Shown: piece after piece, positions 33,817 to 44,495 of the stretch
Layout: every line of letters starts with the position of its first letter
How positions within the stretch are numbered: the stretch's first letter is position 1
From: Cyclobacteriaceae bacterium
GTDB lineage: Bacteria; Bacteroidota; Bacteroidia; Cytophagales; Cyclobacteriaceae
Assembly: GCA_019638255.1 (NCBI GenBank)
Contig: JAHBUD010000002.1
Location: forward strand, 414,092 to 478,091
DNA: 64,000 bases
Direction: 5' to 3'
Notes under the pieces: generated by a model
Database searches by the model: none
The model's input: only the letters and a program-made list of their open reading frames with translations
Told to the model about the DNA's origin: nothing
Program-made: the position numbers and the translations under genes

Positions 33817-36264
33817 TTACTGGCCGTGTTTTTCCTTCAATCCATTCAATAATTGTTCCAAACTCAGCTCATCTTTAATGAGTACCTCACGGGCTTTACT
33901 ACCCTCAAATGCCCCTACTATTCCGGCAGCTTCCAGTTGGTCAATTAGTCTTCCGGCCCGGTTGTAGCCCAGTTTCAGCTTTCGCTGAAGCAAGGATGTG
34001 CTGCCCTGCTGATGCATAACGATCAGCTTGGCGGCCTCTTCAAATAAGGCATCACGTTCAGAGAGGTCAACCATGGAGGCACCACTCTCCTCATCTTCAT
34101 ATTCCGGCAACAAGTAGGCTGAGTCATACCCGCGTTGTGAGCCTATATATTCACAAATACGTTCAATTTCAGGTGTGTCAACAAAAGGACATTGCAGACG
34201 GATAACATCCGAGCCTGATGACAGCAACATGTCGCCCATGCCCACCAATTGATCGGCTCCTCCTGCATCCAATATCGTGCGGGAGTCAACTTTGGAAGTT
34301 ACCCGGAACGACAATCGTGCCGGGAAGTTGGCTTTGATAACCCCGGTAATTACGTTTACCGAAGGCCGTTGTGTAGCAACCACCAGGTGAATGCCAATGG
34401 CACGGGCCAATTGAGCCAACCGCGCAATGGGCGTTTCAACCTCTTTGCCGGCTGTCATCATCAAGTCGGCCAACTCATCAATCACCAAAACAATGTAGGG
34501 TAAAAACCTGTGGCCTTCTTTCGGGTTAAGCTTACGGGCTATAAACTTCGCGTTGTATTCCTTTAAGTTTCTTGCCCCGGCATCTTTCAAAATTTCATAC
34601 CGGTTTTCCATTTCAATACACAGTGAGTTGAGTGTATGCACAACCTTGCGTGTATCAGTAATAATTGCTTCCTCGCTGTTTGGCAATTTAGCCAGGTAGT
34701 GGCGTTCGATTTTACTGAACAGTGCCATCTCCACTTTCTTCGGATCAACCAATACAAATTTCAACTGCGATGGATGACGCTTATATAACAGAGAGCCGAG
34801 GATTACATTTAATCCTACGGATTTGCCTTGGCCCGTGGCCCCAGCCACCAGCAAGTGCGGCATTTTAGCCAGATCGATAACAAGTACTTCGTTAGAAATA
34901 GTTTTACCCAACGCCACCGGTAACTCTTTATCAGTCTTTTGAAAAGCAACAGTCGACAATACCGAACGGATGCTCACCATCTCACGGTTTTTATTTGGCA
35001 CTTCAATACCGATTGTGCCCTTACCGGGAATGGGTGCAATAATCCGTATACCCAAAGCCGAAAGACTTAATGCAATATCATCCTCCAGGTTCTTGATCCG
35101 GGAAATTTTTATACCGGCATCCGGTACAATTTCATAAAGCGTTACGGTTGGGCCAATGGTTGCTTTGATGCTGGAAATACCAATCTTGAAGTTGGTAAGC
35201 GTAGCGACAATCCTATCCTTATTCTGATTCAACTCTTCCTGCGTTACCTGCACTTTGCTGGTATCGTACTCGTTAAGCAGCTCAAGCGGAGGGAATTTAT
35301 AGTTGCTCAAATCAAGCGTTGGATCGTATTGTCCTTTGTCTTCCACCAATTTCTCAGCCAGTTCATCCGTTTCGGTTCGCTCCTCAATAATAAAATCAGG
35401 CTCTGCCTTTTCTGCTTTCTCCTTTTTCTGGCTTTCCGGCTTATTCACATCAAGCTTAATCTCCTGTATAGGTTTCTCCGGCTCCACAGGAGTCACCACC
35501 GGTATGGGTACAGGATCAGGTTCAACCTGTACCACTTGTTGGGGCCAGTTATCCTGCTCATCAGTATAGGTTTTAGTTAGTTCCTCTCCTGCAAGTATGG
35601 CATCGTTGCCCATTGGCTTCGGATCAGCTGGGTTGAATACAGGTATTGAGGTTACATTGAAGAAGAATATGATAAAGATGAACAAGGAAAGCACCAGCAA
35701 CAAAAAAGTTCCCCAGCCCAACAATCCGTTTGCGAGCATGGCTAATTGAAACCCTAACCCTCCGCCAAGAAAACTCCACTCGGGAGCACCGTTAACATTG
35801 AGTGTTAAATAACCGAAAAGCAGGCAAAGCCACAGGCTTGTAAACACACTAAAAATCAAAACATTTGAAACCGACAATAATGAGCGCTTGAAGGCTAGCT
35901 TGAAACCGACAAGAAATAATACAAAGGGAACCAGAAAAGCGGATATGCCCAGCCACCGAAAAATAAAATAATGTGATACCACAGCTCCACTCAACCCCAG
36001 CCAGTTTTCTGTTTCCCGGCCCAGATCAAGCAATTGGCTTTGCCACAAACCTTCTACTACACTATGATCGGCTTTCCCGGTGAAAAGAAATGATACAAAG
36101 GCTACGAACAAAAAAATAGATGCAATAAGAAAGATCAACCCAAGGGTTAACGACAGCTTTGGATCTTTCAAAAACTCGAAACTAAACTTACTCTTCGATG
36201 CCTTGCTCTTTCGTTCTTTGTCTGGTTTCTTAAAAGTGTTGGATCGGTAGGTATTCTGAGCCAT
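33817..36264 (-). CDS. ftsK: DNA translocase FtsK/SpoIIIE
   Basis: An 815-residue chromosome-segregation translocase. The start at 36264 (MAQNTYRSN) is chosen because a -7 element lies just upstream at 36285-36292, and the longer reading from 36318 would run through it. Four or five membrane helices occupy about residues 45-215, then an acidic/Pro-rich linker, then the motor: Walker A GATGQGKSVGLN, Walker B YIVLVIDELADLMM, and ATQRPSVNVITG. The C-terminal gamma winged helix (LLQRKLKLGYNRAGRLIDQLE) reads KOPS-like sequences. It moves DNA through the closing septum. Confidence 0.96.
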   Translation of the reverse strand: MAQNTYRSNTFKKPDKERKSKASKSKFSFEFLKDPKLSLTLGLIFLIASIFLFVAFVSFLFTGKADHSVVEGLWQSQLLDLGRETENWLGLSGAVVSHYFIFRWLGISAFLVPFVLFLVGFKLAFKRSLLSVSNVLIFSVFTSLWLCLLFGYLTLNVNGAPEWSFLGGGLGFQLAMLANGLLGWGTFLLLVLSLFIFIIFFFNVTSIPVFNPADPKPMGNDAILAGEELTKTYTDEQDNWPQQVVQVEPDPVPIPVVTPVEPEKPIQEIKLDVNKPESQKKEKAEKAEPDFIIEERTETDELAEKLVEDKGQYDPTLDLSNYKFPPLELLNEYDTSKVQVTQEELNQNKDRIVATLTNFKIGISSIKATIGPTVTLYEIVPDAGIKISRIKNLEDDIALSLSALGIRIIAPIPGKGTIGIEVPNKNREMVSIRSVLSTVAFQKTDKELPVALGKTISNEVLVIDLAKMPHLLVAGATGQGKSVGLNVILGSLLYKRHPSQLKFVLVDPKKVEMALFSKIERHYLAKLPNSEEAIITDTRKVVHTLNSLCIEMENRYEILKDAGARNLKEYNAKFIARKLNPKEGHRFLPYIVLVIDELADLMMTAGKEVETPIARLAQLARAIGIHLVVATQRPSVNVITGVIKANFPARLSFRVTSKVDSRTILDAGGADQLVGMGDMLLSSGSDVIRLQCPFVDTPEIERICEYIGSQRGYDSAYLLPEYEDEESGASMVDLSERDALFEEAAKLIVMHQQGSTSLLQRKLKLGYNRAGRLIDQLEAAGIVGAFEGSKAREVLIKDELSLEQLLNGLKEKHGQ

Positions 36265-36284
36265 GTAAAAGTTTAAAAAGTACT

Positions 36285-36292
36285 CAAAGCTA
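36285..36292 (-). promoter_or_regulatory. -7 element for ftsK
   Basis: The minus strand reads TAGCTTTG, an exact TAnnTTTG match, 20 bases before the ATG at 36264. It supports that start over the upstream in-frame ATG at 36318. Confidence 0.45.
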
Positions 36293-36435
36293 CAGAAAAA
36301 CAATGAAACAACAGCCAATTAGCTTCGCAACAGCTGTTGTTGTTGCACGCTTTTGCCGCTAGGATTCTTTCATTACAATGGCCATTTTATCGTTGGCATC
36401 AGGCCAAATCCAACCAACCTTCTAAAAAGAAATTA

Positions 36436-36870
36436 TCAGTGTTTCAGAACAAATGTGAACTGACCTGACAATCCTGTTGTCCTTCCTCCCGGTGAAGCCA
36501 CAACGAAATGCAAGGTCAGCAGCGAATTGGTTACAGAAGCGTCCAAATCCTGTCCATTGATAAAAATAAGTTTGGTTAAATCGTTGCTAAATTTCCATTT
36601 TCCGCTGGGTTCAGGAAATGCATAACTTCCGTTAACTACGAAGTAATCGCCATCAAAGCCAGAAACTGGATTCTTGATAAAGGTAATGGAGAAATTCTGA
36701 TACTGGTCTGTGAGGTCTCCATCAGTTGCGTGCATTACACTTTGTGTGATCCAAGGTGCTGATGTTAATAAGTTAATCTGCTGATCGCGTTCGTTCACAG
36801 CATCATCACTCGAACAGGCCGAAAATGCTAATAGAAATGCTATTGCTGAAATGGTGAGTATACTTTTCAT
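36436..36870 (-). CDS. Small lipoprotein of unknown function
   Basis: A 144-residue protein. A type II signal peptide ends at the lipobox LLAFSAC (Cys19), followed by SSDD, a start typical of Bacteroidota lipoproteins. The rest looks like a lipocalin-like or DUF5004-like beta domain (FSITFIKNP, GDYFVVNGSYAFPEPSGKWKF, LTLHFVVASP, GQFTFVLKH). It follows the giant subtilase gene by 77 bases on the same strand, with a hairpin between them. Its role is unknown; association with the protease is inferred from position only. Confidence 0.65.
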   Translation of the reverse strand: MKSILTISAIAFLLAFSACSSDDAVNERDQQINLLTSAPWITQSVMHATDGDLTDQYQNFSITFIKNPVSGFDGDYFVVNGSYAFPEPSGKWKFSNDLTKLIFINGQDLDASVTNSLLTLHFVVASPGGRTTGLSGQFTFVLKH

Positions 36871-36902
36871 GATTGTTGGTTAATTAGTTAAGAAACCTGA
36901 GG

Positions 36903-36928
36903 TGTGCCGACACCCTCTAGTCGGCACA
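36903..36928 (-). other. Intercistronic hairpin between subtilase and lipoprotein genes
   Basis: A 9-bp stem (TGTGCCGAC at 36903-36911 with GTCGGCACA at 36920-36928) has an 8-base loop. It lies 20 bases after the protease stop in the direction of transcription. No T run follows on the minus strand, so it is more likely an mRNA processing or stability element than a full terminator. Confidence 0.5.
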
Positions 36929-36947
36929 TGATCCCCCAAGTTGTTGT

Positions 36948-39900
36948 TTAGTTCTTAATGAATTTGATTGTTACAGTCTTATCAAACGAAGTCGCCCGTA
37001 CGAAGTAAATTCCTTTGTTCAACATTGACACATTCAATGTAGTTGTTCTTGAATGCATGGTGTCTCCTTCCTGACTGATGAATTTCCTTCCGGTGATATC
37101 GATTACCTCCAGCAAAAACCTGCCATTCCAATCATTGCTCAAGGCCACCTGGGTATAACTATCAGCCGGATTTGGATAAAGTCTGACGCCATTGTTTACA
37201 ATGTCTTCTTCTGCCGAAAGTATGACATTAACCATTGCATCAATTACTTTCAATGTGGTAGCGCCATGCACATCGCGCACCGTAAAAGTCAACATAGTCT
37301 CACCGGCCTTTTTCGGCTTCAACAGAAGCTTATTGGTTGATGTGAATACTTCGATCAACTGCGTATTGGCACTGGTTACGCTGAACGTCATTGCATCACC
37401 ATCCGGATCAGAAAAAACATCAGTAATTGCGTACTCGATAAGTTCACCGGTGGGGTCGAACCTCCAAGGTTCTGTTGTTCCAATGTAAACTGGAGCACGG
37501 TTGGTGTGTAATACCTCAGCATGCAGCACCATTTCAGTTACAGCATTGTATTCATCGGTGGCGATGAACTTGTAGTTGTAATTTCCTGCATGACCGAATT
37601 CCGGTGAAAGAGTAATTGTTAGCACACCCTGGGAAAAGGTATATGTTAAACCTGCATAGGATTGTGCAGCCACTACTGTAAACACATGTCCTTCAACATC
37701 TGTAACACCAATGTTGAATACTTTCGTGTCGCCTTCAGCTACAATTACACCTGACGGAACATTATTGAAACGTGGACCTTCATTCACGAGCAGGGTAACC
37801 GGCACACGAACGGTCCCGTTATTCGGATCATTTGATTTGATTACGATGTCCGCTACCTGGCTGCCTCGCTTTGCATAAGCGCCCTCCAGAAGCAGATTAA
37901 TACTGCCCGTTTCACCAGCATTGAGTGTACCGGAAACCGGTGATGTTATGGTCAACCACGAGGAGTTGCCTTCTGTTTCTTCTGCGGCAAACATCAACCA
38001 TCCTGCTGTGCCGAAACCAGAAACATTTTGCACATCATACCATAAACCCTGATCAAAGTAATAGTATCGTCCGGGCGTGGATGGCTCACCCGTAACCGTT
38101 CCTTGCGGAAACTGAATACCAAGTGGGTAAGTAACGACTACATAAAAGTCTTCGTTCGGATAAATTCCTGCCGGCTGATTCATGGCGATCTCGAGCCAGT
38201 TACCCTCATTATCTGAACCCGAAATCGAAAAGCTTTCCGATCCGGATGCAAGCAGAATGGCATCAGCAATAGAACTTCCCCCTGCCCGGATTTCAACATT
38301 CACAACACCTTGTAACAGATTTTCAGCCCTGAACCATGTTTCAACATGCGACAGGTTAAACCCTTCAGCTCCTGCATTGAACTTAGTGGCCAATGTAAAG
38401 GGTGCAGCACCACCAGTACCTACAAATGTATCGGGGGTTTCTTTTTCTGTATGCTTGATAATACGATTGTAATCTGACGTCAGTCGTGCCTGTCCGCCTG
38501 CAACCTGTACCTGCTTAGCAGAAAGCGAAATATGATCTGATGCTGAGCTTGCCAATGCTTCTGTTTGATTGGATGAAGTGCCAACACGTCCAAAATCAAT
38601 ACTTACTTCATATGTTAATTCAGAAGCACCATTAATGTTATCCATAGCGATGCTGGCTGTTGCCGTTTCGGTCATTACGTTCATCGACCTGGTAATAGCC
38701 GTATTATCAACATTCATTACCGGTGGCTCAAAGCCTGTTCCGGTTAAGCTAACATGAATATCTCCAATGCTGGTCGTCAGCACCAATTCATCCGTGAAGT
38801 CTTCAGCAAACGAAGGAGTAAACACAGCGCGGGCTTTCAATGCATCACCGGGATTGATTGTAAACACAGGTGTTTGCCATGCCCAGGGTGAATAGAGTTC
38901 AGAAATATCAGTCCAACGCCATTCGGGACCAAACCATCCATCAACCAATGCCCATATCTGCAAGCTTAAGCCTTGCATTCCGTCTGTCATTTGTGCCCAG
39001 GTAATAGTTGCTGGAGCTGACCCATTGTTTGGAATATTGACATCCTGATAGTACGATACGTTTGACCAGCCATCAACCATGATCATTTTTCTTCCGAACT
39101 CAATTGATTCCGGTACCTCCAATAGTGCTTCACCTGTAACGGTAAGTTCAACCGGCTTTTCAAGTAGCTCCATATTCGGAACGTTGTTGTGAATCTTTAG
39201 TGAAGCATTGTATTGCCCGCCATAAATATTGGTAGCATCTAAAATTATATTTCCGGAAAGTGTTGCTCCGGGATTCACCGTGTACATGTTTACCGGAGAA
39301 ATAACAAAAGCCAATCCACTACCATGATCCAACACTTCGTATTGCGAAATAGCAAGGCCTGTGTTGTTATCCTTTTGCAGGCCAATTGTACCAAAGTGTG
39401 AGGTAAGGTCTGCACCACCTTCTTCCCGCTTGTATTGGAACTTCATGGTTCCGTTTTTGTAGAAGATCACCTGCGCAGAAACCGGATCGCCCATACCACC
39501 AAAGTTGTTGGTAAAGTAACTCCAGGTGATAATAAACTTATCCTCATAGAATTGGTAGAAGATACCAATATCTTCAATCGGATACAGGTAATCAGAAAAT
39601 CCGCTGAACGTCCAGTATGGCATAATGCATGGGCCAGCGTGCATTTCTGAAGGAATGTAATCGGTAAAGAAAGATGCCTGAGGTTCATCTTCGAAAGAGA
39701 TGAGACCATTGTCACCGATTTTTATGGATGTGTAGGTCTGTCCGTAGAATTGAATCGGGAAAGGCAATTCAAGCTCACGCCAGAACGTACCATCATAGTC
39801 TTCAAAGTTTATGAAGGGCATTTGCGTTCCTGTATTACGAATGTCTATCCACTGATAGAAACTTCCATCATTATGTTTTTCATAGGTATAACCAATATCT

Positions 39901-42900
39901 GTCGATGTAGCGGTTGTGTTGAATGAAAGCCATTGATTGCCCGCCAACGAAACTTCAAGGTTGGCTAATCCGGTATTTTCAATGGTAAACGGTTCACTTG
40001 ATGTTTCACCATAAGCGAGCGTTTCCTGCAACAAGGATAAATCTACATTGATGGCAGGCGGTACAACCACATTCCCTGTTACCGGAATGATGTACTCGCT
40101 TCCATCGGCATAGCTTATGGTTAATTCATCAACCAGCGAAGCAATGTTATCGGTAGGGATGGTAACTGTGTACTTCTTATACAAACCGGGTTTAATCGTA
40201 GTTACCGTTTCACCTTGTAATGAAAATGCACTGTTAAGCAGACTCATGCTGTTAATGCCAACGTTAGCTGTGCCGGAGTTTTTGATGGTAAACGAAACCG
40301 AACGTATAGCACCCTGAAATACATTTCCGAATTCAATCGATTCAACAGAAACTTCAGGTTGAGGTGTTCCGCCAGCATTTACCTCCAATTGAATGAGGGC
40401 ATTTTGCTGCGCATTGAATGGGTCATTGCTGATAAAATTAACGTAACGGTTCACCAACCCTTCTGCCAATGTGCTGGTGTTCATGGTTACATTTACAACG
40501 GATGTACTACCAGGAGAAATAATTCCGGAACCATTTTCAATCGCGGTGATAATATTTGGTCCGGGGTAATCAAAACCAAGGGCAAGTCCACTGTAAAGTT
40601 CAATAGGATTGCTCCAGTTATGGACTAAAATTCCATCGCTTTGATTCATATCTTCCATTAAAATGGTGAGCCCCTGTTGATTGTACGCTGACCAGCCCAT
40701 ATTGTCATAGAAGAAACGGATGTTACCATCTGCATACAATACCATTTGTGCCGTGATGGACTCGGGGTTCCAGCCATCCCACACGTTGTTGTACTGGATA
40801 ATGACACGATCAGCTTCTGTCTGGTAAAATATATCACCTTGTGCAACATAGTTCAGGTGTGCGCCAAGCAGCGAGATATAACCCTTAGGTGTCCATTCAT
40901 TTCCAGGTATAGAGGGAGAATTAATAGGTCGAACACTGTTGTCAAACGTTGTAAATCCCTTTTGTGCGATATAGATCGTTTTCATTTTATCGCTATAGAA
41001 AGGAAATTCAAAGCCCATATCCAGCGTGTAGTAGGTGTCACTACGAAGCGAGCTAGTGATGTTCACTCCGGATGAAGAAATATCCTGAAACTCATACCCA
41101 ATCGGGCTGGGCTCATCACTGTAGTTTGTTCTTAATGTGTATCCATAGGAATGAAACGTTGAAGGCCAGCTGTTGCTTACGCCTCTGTCGTCAAAACCCG
41201 GGATAAAATATTTTAACGGATATGCACCGGCATTCTCAACCGTAATTTGCGCATTCACTACATCACCAATGGCAATATTGCTTACAACCTGGCTTACTGG
41301 CGAAATAGAAATGGTTGATGTTTCTGTCCCTACACCAAACAATAGAATCTGATACGTCTGGTCACCGTTTGTCATCGTAAGCGTTCCATTGGCATTGCCT
41401 AATGCGGAAGGTGAAAACTTAATCTTTACAATAACTTCTTCGCGGGCTTTTATTTGCCAGGGCGCGTAACCATCTATGCTGAAATCCGGATTATCAATTG
41501 AGAAAAATGGATCATTAAAATTTCCGTACCCGGCATTTTCAACAACCAGTTCAAGTGTTTTAGATGTACCCTTAAATACACTTCCGTAGTCGGCTATATC
41601 AATATGTTTAAGTTGTGGCGTATGACCACCAACCGTCACATTCACGGGTATTCTGAGTTCTCGATTCTGTGCATCGTTTGATGCCAGCACCAGGTTAGCA
41701 GAATAGTTACCGTTTATCAATGTCATTGCCTGCGCAGTAAGGGCCGCTTCCATTGATTCATTGCCGGCAACATCGCCCGCTGCGGGTTCAAGCGTAAGGT
41801 ATGTACCCAAGTGCTGATTGTAGCTGGCTGCGGTCATGTTCCAGGCAAAATTCTTGTTATTAATTGCTGTCTCAAGCGGAATCCAGGTGTTGCCCATGTC
41901 GTTTGACAGATAACAATACGTGGAGTATACTGGATCATCTTCATAGCCAATGCCTAACGGAAACAAATTGCCAGCCGGCACATGGAAAACAATCCAAAAC
42001 GTTTCACCCGATTCAAAATAGAGTTGCTCATTCAGTGTAATGTAGGCCATTGCCTCATCGGCACTCCAATTGTTATGCTCTTGCGCATAAACAAGGTTAT
42101 TTTTTATTGGTGAATTGCCTTTATATACTTCTACAATAACAGGCCCGATTGCCGGATCATGTTTGAGATACATCTGCACTTGCGTGAGGTTAAAGCCATC
42201 AGCTTCCGAAACAAAAAATTTAGCTGCTGCAGAATTCGGTAGCTCAAGGTCAGTTTCTCCAATAATGTTTGTAGGCCAGCTTGAATATGATTTCTCGATT
42301 GTTGTGAAAGCCATGGGTACAGGCTCATTGCTTCTTAACTTCTCGGCCTTCACACCCACAATCGCATTGCGCATGGCTACATAACTATTGGCTGTTTTTC
42401 GCTTTGTAACAACAGGATAGTTTAATGAAGCAGCGTTGAATGAAAGCGATGCGCTTTTGTGACGCATGAAATGGTTCCAGCGCAATATGCCTGATGCATT
42501 ATTTAAAATTGTCAGGTTATGTGTTGCGATGGTTGATGTAGCCGCATCAATCTCAAGAAAAATTTCCTGACTAGCTTCATCTACCGCAATGGAAGGCCCC
42601 TGGTTAGTGGTTTCGGAAACGACATTGGAAAGCACCGAAACATTTCCCCAACGATCAGTAGAAGTAACAGTAAAATGATACATTGTTAAACCAAGCAGGT
42701 TATCCACTTCATAGGCAAACTCACTTCCGGCAGGTAAAGAATTTTTGAGCACAATTTTTACCGCACTGTTCAGATTGCCTGAAGTAATCGGTTGTGTATG
42801 GTAGTACAATTCAAATGAAACAGGCTGACTGTCATCTTCATCCGCAGGCACCGTCCATGAAAGTGTTGCAAACTCTTGCGCAATACCGGTGATGGCCAGG

Positions 42901-44420
42901 TTTGTAATGCCTGCAGGAGCTTTTCCCTGATCATTTTGAATAGCCAGCAGTGCATCAATGGCTCCGCTTCCCAGTTTACCTGCGAAGTCGGGATTGTGCT
43001 GATCAATATCAACAACTCCGGTTAAGAGTTTATTCCACAACTCAGTATTGGTTAACTGCTTTGTACGATTAGCCAGTGCCAACGCAGCAATACCCGAAAC
43101 ATGCGGGCAAGCCATAGAGGTACCATCCAGATACGCATATTGATTATTCGGGATTGTACTTAATACGCCACCTTTAGCGCCATATTCGGTATCGCCACCA
43201 GGTGCAGATACATCAACCCATGCACCATAATTCGAATAATCAGCTTTTTTCCATTCAGGGCCAATGGCTGCGACCGCCAGTACACCCGGAAAATATCCTG
43301 GGTACCACTCTGAATCAGAGTAAGCATTACCTGCTGCAAAAATTACGATGCCGCCTTTCATCGGGCTGCCCGGATAATCTCCAGCTTCTTCAATGAAATA
43401 GGTTATTGCATCCAAAACCGACTGTTCAACAAACCCAGGATTACTGTACCCCCAACTGTTTTGGGAAATAACAGCGCCATTGTTAGCGGCATATATAAAT
43501 GAGTTCTCTATTGAGCCGCCACCAATTATTTGCAGGGACATGATTTTTGCGCCATTACCGCTACCGTTTCCACCGGCAACTCCGGAAACTCCTATACCAT
43601 TGTTGTTGACAGCCGCAATGGTACCGGCTACGTGCGTTCCGTGGTATTGCGCATCTATGGCACCCTTATTTTTGACAAAGTTGTATCCATGAATATCATC
43701 TATGTATCCATTGCCATCATCATCAACACCGGGCAAACCGTTCAACTCAGCTTCATTTATCCAGATGTTAGCCTTCAAATCGTTGTGATTAACATCAACT
43801 CCTTCATCATGAACAGAAACAATAATGCTATTGGCACCGGTAATTGTTTTCCATGCCTCAAACAGGTTTACATCGGCATCACCAAAACCTGTCTGGCCCG
43901 TATTGTTGTAATGCCATTGATCTTTGAGAAGAGGATCGTTAAATGGAGGTGAGCTATAAGTGGTTGCACCAGGCGTGTAGTCTCTAACCGTGTAGGGTGT
44001 TAGTCCTTTTTCATAATCAGCCTCTGCTATTTCAACTTCCGGTAATTGTCGAAATTGAGCAGCAACAGTTTTTGGATCTGCCTTTGCATCAATTTCCAAC
44101 ACATACCATAAATGAAGTCCGTGTTTTCGAAGCTTGCTTTCATGGCGTGCATTGTACGGAAAAAGCCTGTACATGTCTTTAGCTTCGGAATTTTGCGCCA
44201 CAACATCAAAGGTTGAAATGCCAGTGCTCAGCTTGCCATTGCGGGCCTGAGGATCCATGGTGCTTAACGTGGAAGTCATGGCGGAAGTGAACTTCACTTT
44301 TACCACTCCAGACCGCACTCCGTTTTTGAAGGACTCTGTTTGGGACCATGCCGAAGACAGGCACATCCAAAGCAGAACAATAAGCAGGATTCCTTTTTTT
44401 GTAAGTAGAGATTTATTCAT
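36948..44420 (-). CDS. Giant S8 subtilase with T9SS type A sorting domain
   Basis: A 2490-residue secreted protein. The signal peptide (LLIVLLWMCLSSAWS) is followed by a propeptide to about residue 155. The S8 domain has Asp205 in VSVHDEGVD, His260 in QYHGTHVAG, oxyanion Asn365 in FAAGNA and Ser435 in DGTSMACPH, so it should be active. A fibronectin III domain follows at about 503-600. About 1,700 residues of beta-rich modules come next, including repeated ASH/HYDIN-like units (IEFGNVFQGAIRSVSFTIKN and similar). The last 80 residues are the type A sorting domain (VRLYPNPADSY...KGIYFVRATSFDKTVTIKFIKN). It is likely exported by T9SS to the surface. Confidence 0.95.
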   Translation of the reverse strand: MNKSLLTKKGILLIVLLWMCLSSAWSQTESFKNGVRSGVVKVKFTSAMTSTLSTMDPQARNGKLSTGISTFDVVAQNSEAKDMYRLFPYNARHESKLRKHGLHLWYVLEIDAKADPKTVAAQFRQLPEVEIAEADYEKGLTPYTVRDYTPGATTYSSPPFNDPLLKDQWHYNNTGQTGFGDADVNLFEAWKTITGANSIIVSVHDEGVDVNHNDLKANIWINEAELNGLPGVDDDGNGYIDDIHGYNFVKNKGAIDAQYHGTHVAGTIAAVNNNGIGVSGVAGGNGSGNGAKIMSLQIIGGGSIENSFIYAANNGAVISQNSWGYSNPGFVEQSVLDAITYFIEEAGDYPGSPMKGGIVIFAAGNAYSDSEWYPGYFPGVLAVAAIGPEWKKADYSNYGAWVDVSAPGGDTEYGAKGGVLSTIPNNQYAYLDGTSMACPHVSGIAALALANRTKQLTNTELWNKLLTGVVDIDQHNPDFAGKLGSGAIDALLAIQNDQGKAPAGITNLAITGIAQEFATLSWTVPADEDDSQPVSFELYYHTQPITSGNLNSAVKIVLKNSLPAGSEFAYEVDNLLGLTMYHFTVTSTDRWGNVSVLSNVVSETTNQGPSIAVDEASQEIFLEIDAATSTIATHNLTILNNASGILRWNHFMRHKSASLSFNAASLNYPVVTKRKTANSYVAMRNAIVGVKAEKLRSNEPVPMAFTTIEKSYSSWPTNIIGETDLELPNSAAAKFFVSEADGFNLTQVQMYLKHDPAIGPVIVEVYKGNSPIKNNLVYAQEHNNWSADEAMAYITLNEQLYFESGETFWIVFHVPAGNLFPLGIGYEDDPVYSTYCYLSNDMGNTWIPLETAINNKNFAWNMTAASYNQHLGTYLTLEPAAGDVAGNESMEAALTAQAMTLINGNYSANLVLASNDAQNRELRIPVNVTVGGHTPQLKHIDIADYGSVFKGTSKTLELVVENAGYGNFNDPFFSIDNPDFSIDGYAPWQIKAREEVIVKIKFSPSALGNANGTLTMTNGDQTYQILLFGVGTETSTISISPVSQVVSNIAIGDVVNAQITVENAGAYPLKYFIPGFDDRGVSNSWPSTFHSYGYTLRTNYSDEPSPIGYEFQDISSSGVNITSSLRSDTYYTLDMGFEFPFYSDKMKTIYIAQKGFTTFDNSVRPINSPSIPGNEWTPKGYISLLGAHLNYVAQGDIFYQTEADRVIIQYNNVWDGWNPESITAQMVLYADGNIRFFYDNMGWSAYNQQGLTILMEDMNQSDGILVHNWSNPIELYSGLALGFDYPGPNIITAIENGSGIISPGSTSVVNVTMNTSTLAEGLVNRYVNFISNDPFNAQQNALIQLEVNAGGTPQPEVSVESIEFGNVFQGAIRSVSFTIKNSGTANVGINSMSLLNSAFSLQGETVTTIKPGLYKKYTVTIPTDNIASLVDELTISYADGSEYIIPVTGNVVVPPAINVDLSLLQETLAYGETSSEPFTIENTGLANLEVSLAGNQWLSFNTTATSTDIGYTYEKHNDGSFYQWIDIRNTGTQMPFINFEDYDGTFWRELELPFPIQFYGQTYTSIKIGDNGLISFEDEPQASFFTDYIPSEMHAGPCIMPYWTFSGFSDYLYPIEDIGIFYQFYEDKFIITWSYFTNNFGGMGDPVSAQVIFYKNGTMKFQYKREEGGADLTSHFGTIGLQKDNNTGLAISQYEVLDHGSGLAFVISPVNMYTVNPGATLSGNIILDATNIYGGQYNASLKIHNNVPNMELLEKPVELTVTGEALLEVPESIEFGRKMIMVDGWSNVSYYQDVNIPNNGSAPATITWAQMTDGMQGLSLQIWALVDGWFGPEWRWTDISELYSPWAWQTPVFTINPGDALKARAVFTPSFAEDFTDELVLTTSIGDIHVSLTGTGFEPPVMNVDNTAITRSMNVMTETATASIAMDNINGASELTYEVSIDFGRVGTSSNQTEALASSASDHISLSAKQVQVAGGQARLTSDYNRIIKHTEKETPDTFVGTGGAAPFTLATKFNAGAEGFNLSHVETWFRAENLLQGVVNVEIRAGGSSIADAILLASGSESFSISGSDNEGNWLEIAMNQPAGIYPNEDFYVVVTYPLGIQFPQGTVTGEPSTPGRYYYFDQGLWYDVQNVSGFGTAGWLMFAAEETEGNSSWLTITSPVSGTLNAGETGSINLLLEGAYAKRGSQVADIVIKSNDPNNGTVRVPVTLLVNEGPRFNNVPSGVIVAEGDTKVFNIGVTDVEGHVFTVVAAQSYAGLTYTFSQGVLTITLSPEFGHAGNYNYKFIATDEYNAVTEMVLHAEVLHTNRAPVYIGTTEPWRFDPTGELIEYAITDVFSDPDGDAMTFSVTSANTQLIEVFTSTNKLLLKPKKAGETMLTFTVRDVHGATTLKVIDAMVNVILSAEEDIVNNGVRLYPNPADSYTQVALSNDWNGRFLLEVIDITGRKFISQEGDTMHSRTTTLNVSMLNKGIYFVRATSFDKTVTIKFIKN

Positions 44421-44495
44421 GTGGTTTAGGGTTTGACTATTTTAAGGTTCAGGTTGAATATGTTTAAGGAACTTGAAATCCGTCCGCAGAATTAT

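Noticed and set aside
36274..36292. AGTACTTTTTAA-like sequence upstream of ftsK resembling half of the creD palindrome
   Set aside because: Only one arm matches AAAAGTACTTTT; the other arm reads CAAAG. Spacing to the -7 element also differs, so a chance AT-rich match is more likely.
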